Assembly (NCBI GenBank): GCA_009792885.1
Contig: WMCF01000088.1
Span: 543,368-607,367 of the forward strand
Length of the DNA stretch: 64,000 bases
Reading direction: 5' to 3'
Origin: Eremophila alpestris peregrina
Lineage: Eukaryota; Chordata; Aves; Passeriformes; Alaudidae
This document shows positions 51,901-60,900 of this stretch, one piece after another; within the stretch, counting starts at the first letter, position 1, and every line of letters starts with the position of its first letter. The translations under genes were made by a program, and so were the position numbers. The notes beneath the pieces are model-generated. The model saw only the letters and a program-made list of their open reading frames with translations, did no database searches and was not told the DNA's origin.

Positions 51901-54900
51901 TTGATTTTCCTCACCCACAAACCTGCTTTTTATCACTTAACCTCTTCCCGTTAATTTGCCTAACAGACATTGATCGCCCTAAAGGACTAACATTCACTGA
52001 GGTGGATGTTGATTCCATCAAAATTGCTTGGGAAAGCCCTCAGGGGCAAGTCACCAGGTACAGGGTGACCTACTCAAGCCCTGAGGATGGAATCCATGAG
52101 CTATTGCCGGCCCCAGGTGGCGAAGAAGACACAGCTGAGCTGCATGGCCTCAGGCCAGGTTCTGAGTACACTATCAATATCGTTGCCATTTACGATGACA
52201 TGGAGAGCCTGCCCCTCACTGGGACCCAGTCCACAGGTACAGCTCCCACCACCCCCAGCAGGCCATGGCAGCAGCAGGGGTAAAGTGTGCTTCCATGTGC
52301 AACTGGTGCTCCGCGCCGCGACGGCCCCAGGGGCAGCCCAGGGGATGGGATTGCTCCTGAGGGATGGCTTGGCTGGGGCCAGAGAGCTGCCTGCCTGCAG
52401 GGTCAGCCTGCATACACACCAGGGAAGGCAGGCAAGGGAGCAGCATGGCAGGAGCAGATCCTAGAGATAAGAGGGAGGTGTGTCCAGTAGTGTCCTGTCC
52501 CTGGCCATGGAGCCTGATCCATGGTGAGCGCTCTCACAACGCTCTTGTCTTGCCTTCAAAGTATGGGACACCTGAAAGCAAAGGTAGTGACCAACAAGAG
52601 AGATGAGGGCAGCTTTCATGCCCCAGGGACCTTGCTGTTGGAGCCAGAGATCAGCAGGAAGGGCTGGGAGATTGCTGAAGCCTCAGGTCTCACAGAGCCT
52701 GCAGTTCCCTCACTGGCACTGCCCTAGGGACCACAGCCCACTGCATGCCCACACCCTGCACCCTCATCACCTCCCAGAAGGAGAGTCCCTTCTGGGCCAG
52801 GCTGATCCAGCTACCATTCCATGCATTGAAAATTCCTTGATGAAAAGAGAAAATTAGTGCAAGGAATTAGCTTAGCATTGCTTCCAGCAATGTGGAATCC
52901 ATTGCAAGCTTCCAGCATTACCAGATGTGACTTTATTACAAAGACAGGTAGCACCTATGTAATAAAGGTCTCCCATCCATTTGTGGCTGAAAAGTTGGCA
53001 CCTTAATTCCAGGGGTGGGATGAATTCAGTGGGTCCTGGTGTACAGATCTGCTGTGCTAAACTGGAGCAAAGTGATGTAATGATGGAAGAGCTGGCTGAC
53101 TACCTGCCAGAAATGCAAATACAATACAAATACAACCCACCCTCTGTGGTTTACCTTTTGTGGGCTGTTCAAAAGTGGATTTGACATCATTCAAGACTTT
53201 CCATTGACTCTCATGGGCTTTAGGTTGAGCTCTGAGCAAAGCCAGGAGGAAGAATTACCCTGTATTTCCACTTTGTAAAACTGGAAAGCTTTGATAGCAA
53301 TGGCCCTTTGATACAGGGCACTATGGTAAGGTATATCTTTGCTCTGTTTACAGGCTTACCAACAGTTAGGCTAGAAAATATTTCAATGGACACTCCTTCA
53401 TTTAGGCAAGCACTTGTTTGTAAGGATAGGGGGATGTGTTGGCTTGTGAACAGGCTCTTGTGTGATGAGCCTTGTGGCCACCACAGCTCTGCTTTTCCAT
53501 TGCCTTGCTCGCTGTGTAAGTGGCTGTAAAACGCTTCCCCTCTCCATTTGCAATATTTTTATATCTTCTCTGCAATTCCTGAGCCTGCTTCCTCCTTACT
53601 TTTGTCAATCAGCCATGGTATTTTGGAATTGAACAGACAGGGGCAAGTGGAGCACAGGACTAAACTGTGAGCTGTGTGATGAAAAGCAGAGACTGGTAGA
53701 GTAATTAAGAGACTGGCCTAGTAGAGATTTAACCTTCCCAAGCCTTTACCTTATATCATAGCAAATGGCACTGTTCACTTACCTGCAGGGTTGAAGCATT
53801 GATATCTCCTTATTTCTACTGAGAAGTGTTACTGCAGATTTGAGAATCTCGTCCTGAATAACATGTCCCCTCCCACGGTGCTTTATGCCTGTGTTTGCAC
53901 AAGGCACTCCACTCTCCTGGCCTAAACCTGTCTCTTATTCAGGAGAGAATATTGTCTTATCCAAGACTGTCTTTTTTTTCAAGTAACTCTGTGCCAATCT
54001 GGATTTTTGCAGCAATTCCACCTCCAACAAACCTGAAGTTCACTCAGGTGACTCCCACCAGTCTCACCATCAACTGGAACGCACCCAACGTTCGCCTCAC
54101 TGGCTACAGAGTCAGAGTGAACCCCAAAGAAAAGACTGGTCCTATGAAAGAAATCAACCTTTCTCCAGACAGCACATCTGCAGTCGTGTCTGGCTTGATG
54201 GTAACTTTTTTTTCTTTGTGTTGTGGGAAGGAGATTTTTGGAGAAATTTTAGATTCCTGTGTCAGGAGCTTCAATTGAAGCAGGTTCTAAGGGTCTGGCT
54301 CTGAAGCTCGTGGCAAGTCAGACTGTAGCTACTCAGTACTGTAGTTTTTCCAAAAGGCAAATAATTGGCCTGCTGAGGCTGCATTCTACCCCCTTCCTCA
54401 TCTAGCACAGGGAGACTGGATGCCTAATCAAATGCAAATTACCAGGTTCACAATCAAAAGTAACCCAGCAAAATGCTTTTACTCATCTTTCACAAAAGAG
54501 GTCAGATAAAGTGATCTAAGGCAGAGATTTCAAGCTGTGATATGGGAGCTCTGGCACTCTATTGCCTATTTTTAAGATATCTGCAAAATATAAGTTAAAA
54601 ATGCAAGTCTTTTGTGAGTAGGCTTAAATTTTCTTTATAGCCATCTTCTCCACTGGAAACATTTCAGAGTTCCTGAACTGGAGAAGGCTGAAAATAACTG
54701 CTTTTATGGTTCCTGCAATCTTAAAAAGCTACTGATCTGTTTTTAAGGAGTTTTAAGAATCATTTTCAAAAATGAGCCTTAAAAAACATTCTAATCTAGG
54801 TGCACCCATGGTCTGATGCAGCCAAGGACAAAACCCCCCATGCTGTTACTTACACAATTCTCTTTTATTCACATTATTTGATACCTTATCCTAGCAAATG

Positions 54901-57900
54901 GCATCCATTATCCCTGGGAAAAATAGGAGGGAAATTGGAGTTTCTCTGAAGAATCAGCTTTTGAAGCACAGGTTCTAAAATGAGGGGTGGTAAATAAGCT
55001 TCTTCCAGGATTTCTTCTGCTCCTGAGTGTGCACATGTGCACAGTGTGCCTGGGTCCATGCCTACTCTTTTATTACAGCTGGAAATAATTAGAATTAACC
55101 CATCAATCCTTCCCCAGTTTATTTTAAGGTTTCATATTTCAGCAAGTGAGACATGTGGCTCCACCAAACACTGGCTGAGGGCAGGAGTATCTCCCCCCAT
55201 GCCAGGTCATGCTCATAACATGATTTAACTCTGTCCATTCCAGGTAGCAACCAAGTATGAAGTGAGTGTGTATGCCCTGAAGGACTCCCTGACCAGCAGA
55301 CCAGCCCAGGGGGTGGTCACCACCCTGGAAAGTAAGTGACCAAATGACCACTGAGTGCTGTGTGGGTGCAGAGGGGAGCCTGCTCTGTGTCCGTGGTGGG
55401 GCTCTGTCCAAAGCTCCATGCCAGGCTTCACCAGCCCTTGGCTGAGGAGATTGCCAGGCCCCAGTCTCTGAGAGGAGCCTTTCCCTTGTGGTGCAGATGT
55501 GAGTCCCCCTCGCAGGCCCCGGGTGACAGATGTCACTGAGACAACCATCACCATCACCTGGAGGACCAAGACCGAGACCATCACTGGCTTCCTGGTGGAG
55601 GCTGTGCCTGCGGGTGGCCAGGCCCCCATTCAGAGGACCATCAGCCCTGAGCTCAGGAGTTACACCATCACTGGTGAGTGAGGCCTTCTGCAGCTGCAGG
55701 GTCACAGCAGAAAGAACACTGGGCTCTTCTGGAACTGAGTATCTTTGATGGGAAATACTATAAGTACAAAAGGGGGGAAAAAATATCTGAGGCGTCAAGA
55801 CTAGGCTCCAAGAAGAGGTTATTGAAAGACCTTCTGATGGCCATCTTAGGTGGCTTTCTCTCCTTAGCTAACATTTGTGTTTCAACTCCATTTTAGGCTT
55901 GCAGCCTGGCACTGACTACAAGATCTACCTGTACACTCTGAACGAGAATGCACGCAGCTCCCCAGTGGTACTGGATGCCTCCACTGGTAATGACCTTGTC
56001 TGACCTTTTTGCTCATGTTAACACACAGCAATCACATGTGGCCAGTTAGGAGCTGTCTGTATCTGGTCACATTTAATATTCCCTGTGAATTACAGCAGTG
56101 GGTTTGAGAAGGGTGTCAATCAGGTGTGGCTCAGGTGAAGAATGGGCTGGTGTTTCCTGCAATTAGACTTGTTAAGCCCTTCTGTTTCCACCCAGCTATC
56201 GATGCTCCTTCTAACCTGCGCTTCCTCACCACCACGAGCAACTCCCTGCTGGCCACCTGGCAGCCCCCCCGAGCCAAGATCACTGGCTACATCATCAGAT
56301 ATGCAAAACCTGGCTCACCAGACAAGGAGGTCCTGCCTCGGCCCCGGCCCGGCACCACCGAGGCCACCATTACTGGTAACTGGTTTTGTCTGGGAGCTCT
56401 TCAACTGGAACTCCTGAATTGCAAGGGAGAGGGAGGGGGAAGGCCTATTGTAAAATGTGTTGGTGATTAGCTGATAGACAGAGAAAATTGTGTTCCTTTA
56501 TTGTGGTTTCCAGTCCTAGAGAGTGGTCCTATAAGCACACCTGTCCTATAAAGACATTCCACTTCACTGGTCAGAACCACCATCTTTGAAGAGTCTGGTG
56601 CTTGTTTTCACTGTCACCACGATTGTTGTCCTTCCAAGGAAGAAAAGCCCCTAATTCTGGCACCCCACTAGTCAGACATGCTAAAGGTTCCTTATCCCTT
56701 GGTCCATGATCCCAGCTGATTGCAGACTTGCTCTGAGGAGCTGGAGGCTGAACTCTGCTCTGTCCTGAAAACCTCAGGTGTGAAATGCACACACCCCACA
56801 CTGTAGCCATACCCACCTCTCATTCTGCCTTAGTTCTCACACTTCATCATAAAACAAAAGCAACTCTTAAGTCTAAAATTGTTCCATGTCCTTCCTCCCT
56901 GCCTAGGTTTGGAACCTGGCACTGAATACATCATCTACATCATTGCTGTGAAGAACAGTCAGAAGAGTGAACCGCTGGTTGGCAGGAAAAGGACAGGTAA
57001 ACAGAGCTCTGGGGGGTTGTGTGCCAGCAGGGGAGATCTTCCACTTGGGAAATACAGTGTGAAAGACCTTGAAGGACACTTGAGGACTGAAATAATAATG
57101 TTTTCAAAAATATCCTGTTCACACCACTCAGCCACACCTTTTCTTTGAGTCAAATAGGCCTTGTAAGGAGGTTTTCCTTTCTAAGGATGCAGGAGGTACA
57201 CTTCCAAATTTATATTACTCACATCTACCTGTGTTTGAACACTAGCAACAGAACAGTGGGCTTGATGCTGGCTTTTTGCTTGGGTACCTAATGGATAATT
57301 AAATCAGGGTTAACATTGCTGTCTAACACTTGTTGGCATCAAATGCAGAATCCATTCAATTTGTTGCCTGTTGCATTCCTCTCACTTTGCAACTTTCACC
57401 GTGCAAGATTGAGATACCTGTAGCAAGCAAAATACCAGCTGGACATCCAAATATGATCATGGAGCAAATTTCTTCCTGCTCTCCAGTGATTCCTCTTAAA
57501 ATGATCATTTACAACTATCTCTTGTAATCATATCTTCTCAGTTTGAGCAGTGGTGGTGGCTTCTTTGGGTTGCAGCACTCCAAAGTGTCGCCGGGCTGTA
57601 TGAAAATTTCATACCATCACACTTCTTATGCCTGTGTGGGAAAGACACAGAGAGGGAAATTACATTTACAATCACTGCAAGGCCATAACAAGTGTGTTGC
57701 ATCTTGGGGCCATCGCTAATATTTGATGTTTGATTGAAGGCAGCGTTGCTCTGCCGCGCTTTGCTTGAAGGCCTCTAACCTTTCTTTGGCCAGACGAGCT
57801 GCCCACGCTGATCAGCCGGCCCCACCCCAACCAGCCCGACATCCTGGACGTGCCTTCCATCGACGAGGGGACCCCTTACCTCACCAACAACAGGTATGAC

Positions 57901-60900
57901 AACGGCAACGGTATCCAACTTCCAGGCTCCTCTGGGCACCCGCAGACCGTGGGACACCAGGGGCAGCAAGTCTTCCTGGAGGAGCACGGCTACCGGCGGC
58001 CCGGGCCCACCACGGCAGCCCCGCTGCGGCCCGGCTCCCGGCGCCCGCTGCCCAGCGTGGACGAGGCCATCGAGGTGCCCGGCTACCAGGTGCCCATCGT
58101 GGTGGAGCCCTCGTTCCCGCACTCGGGCGGGCCCCGCCGCAACGACAGCCAGGAGGCCCTGTCGCACACCACCATCTCCTGGAGACCCCTGCTGGAGAGC
58201 TCCGAGTACATCATCTCCTGCCAGCCCGTCAGCCAGGACGAGGACACCCTGCAGGTAACGCAGCGCGGCCATGGGGCAGTCCCCGGGACCCCCAGTGCCT
58301 TTGTTGTGCTGAGGGAGTGGTAGCAATCAGCCTAAAGAGTCTGCTTAACACACAGCTGAGACCAGGATGGGTGAAAGCCTCACTGCCAAACCATAGAGCT
58401 GAAATGATGTCAGCAGTAGCATTTCAGCAGGGAAGGGAGCAGCAACCTGAGTGGGAGTTTCAAAGATGGAGGTGCTGCTTCTCCAAGCTGCAAGACTGTT
58501 CCTATGTCTGCCTTGGTTTCTGATCCATAGTCCAGAGTAGCCAAGTCTTGTTGCTGTTGTGTTAGGGGCAGCTGAATGAGCAACACAGACTCCAATCTTC
58601 TTGGAAGGCATATAGCAAAGTTTGTTAGGAAGCACACCTTTTTATAGATTGTTTTGATACAGCTGGACATGATTGGTTCTTTAATTCACCCTTCAACATC
58701 ACTGGCTAATTAGAAATGACACCCCTTTGTAAACATCGTGCAAATCAACAACACGTTCAAACTCCAGGTGCAAGGGTTGTTTTGAATTCTTTCACTAAGC
58801 CTTCTCACAGCTCCCCACACCAGTGCCTGGGAAAGTTTTTTAACTTTCTCTCTCACAGGCCTTGCTGCTGTCTGATGCTTGGAGATTTCTCTCTGACCAG
58901 GCTGTCAGCATCCACAAAGTCTAACTTGGTTTGAAGTTACAGATTTGAAGTTCTCAGAGTATCCAAGGGGAGTGGTCTGGCTCCATCATGGAACAGAGCA
59001 TAGGGGTCATCTTCAACACCCTGTCTTTCCTGTGAGAGAAGTAACACCTGAAGGATATTCCATCCCACCTTTCTGGTGACCTGGCATTGTCTCTTGTTGC
59101 AGTTCAGAGTTCCTGGCACTTCCTCCAGTGCCACACTCAAGGGCCTTACCAGAGGGGCCACCTACAACATCATAGTGGAAGCCCTGAAGGATCACCGGAG
59201 ACAGAAGGTGCTGGAGGAGGTGGTCACAGTTGGCAATACAGGTAAGGAGTGGCCTTAGGGAGTCTGGCTGGACCTGTGCAGCCCCTGCCCCATTCCCCTT
59301 ACTCAGGGTGACCTGCCTGGTGCCCAAGCTTGCCAACAGTTCAGAAAGGAAACTTCTGACAAGGACAGTTCATAGCAGGACACCGGGACAAGTGATTTGT
59401 GAGTTGCTCTGGTTTTGGATAACTGACACACACTGAGGGTGGGATGAGAGGTGTCCTGAGCTGCTGTGCAAGCACAGAGAATGTGCTTTGAGGCTCCAGA
59501 CACAGCCCAAGGCCCCAAGAGAGATCTGGTATTTGTTGTGCTTAAAGGGAATCAGAATCCCTGGTACCGTGTACCAGACTGGACCATCAGCTCTTGACCC
59601 TGACCTGGTGGCTGTAAAGCCACAGCCAAGGCACACAGCTAAGGTGACAAATCACTCTGCCCAACAACAGGGTCTGCTCTCCTTCTCCATCCCCCTGCCA
59701 TGACACAGAACCTGCAGCACCCCAAAAAAGTGCACATGCAGCTACCCTGCTGTTCCTCAGCATCTTCCAGCACATTTTCTCCTCGGAACAGGCAGGGTCA
59801 GGTTGTTGCTCACCAGCAGCAAATGCAAAAACTCACACTTGCTTGGAACTTGGCAAATCAAAATGGAAATAGCCTTCCTGTCAGTGTTTTTATCATTCAG
59901 CTGCTCTGACACATGCAAATGGAAAATAAATCCCAGGGAGCTGGGCTGCTGACAACCATCAGCTCTATGCCCATGGGGTAGTTCCATTACTGCCAGGATA
60001 TTGCGAGAAGAAAAAAAAAGTGTGTATTCAGTGAAAATCATTCTGTCTCCCAGCAGTTGCCATTGCTGTGTGTGATGCCTGTTTCTCCTCTCTTTGTTGC
60101 AGTGTCTGAAGGACTGAACCAGCCAGCTGATGACACCTGCTTTGACACTTACACTGGCTCCTTCTATTCCATTGGCGAGGAATGGGAGCGCTTATCTGAA
60201 ACTGGCTTTAAGCTCTGGTGCCAGTGCTTAGGCTTTGGCAGTGGCCATTTCAGATGTGACTCTTCTAGTGAGTAGCTTGCTCTTAACCCATCCCCATCCC
60301 CACTCCCCTCAGCAGCAGGGCCATGTTTGACAGAATCAGCCTGCTCCAAACATGGTGCAAATGAAGGCAGGATCTGAAACCAAAGAGGTGTTTTGCATCA
60401 CGAGGAGATGTGATGGAAAACTTTGGTTTTTCTTCTGAGCTGTGCAGCTAATCTAGAATTGCCATCAGCAACAATCAATATTTTATCTATAAAAGATTTT
60501 TTTTACCTTGCCAGACATGTCTAGGTAATGGGGGAAAGTGTGGATTTCAGTGGGGATTACAGCCAGTGCTGGTATTACAATAAATCTGGTTTGCATTGTG
60601 GGCAGCCTTTGCAAAGCAGCTTGCAAAACCAGTTTTCTAATTTTCTAACACTTCTGCTCAGGGCATTAAGTTTTATTCTTTGCAGAACTGTGGTTTACAT
60701 GGAAAAATATCCAACTTTGACAGAAGGGAATGGAACAAGGCTGTGATTGAGCAGTTTAACACAACACATACCCAGCTAATTGAAATTAGGCTTTTAAATC
60801 ATGGAATAAGCTCAGCAAAGAGAGTATTTCTGCAATTTGCATAGATTCAGAAGAGTCTATGTAAAGAACACCTAATTTTACAGGAAAAGATGCTTATTTT

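Noticed and set aside
44699..52242. Donors lacking +5 G at EDB (GTGAAT) and EDA (GTACAG) as a signature of alternative exons
   Set aside because: About ten constitutive exons here (for example 10, 18, 23, 24, 27, 34, 37-40) also lack G at +5, so it does not discriminate.
55139..55798. 219-codon antisense open frame over exons 35-36
   Set aside because: Its translation resembles no known family and it overlaps two conserved FN1 exons, so it is a chance reading of the opposite strand.
57892..57894. Acceptor-like CAACAG in the V exon with a good upstream pyrimidine stretch
   Set aside because: Splicing there would shift the reading frame, so it is not a productive V variant.
57969..58018. In-phase AG dinucleotides at 57969-57970 and 58017-58018 in the V exon
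   Set aside because: In frame, but preceded by purine-rich or mixed sequence without a convincing pyrimidine tract. Weaker candidates than 57924-57925.
57775..58326. 183-codon antisense open frame over the V exon
   Set aside because: Mirror of a G+C-rich coding exon. Low-complexity Gly/Val/Arg/Leu content.
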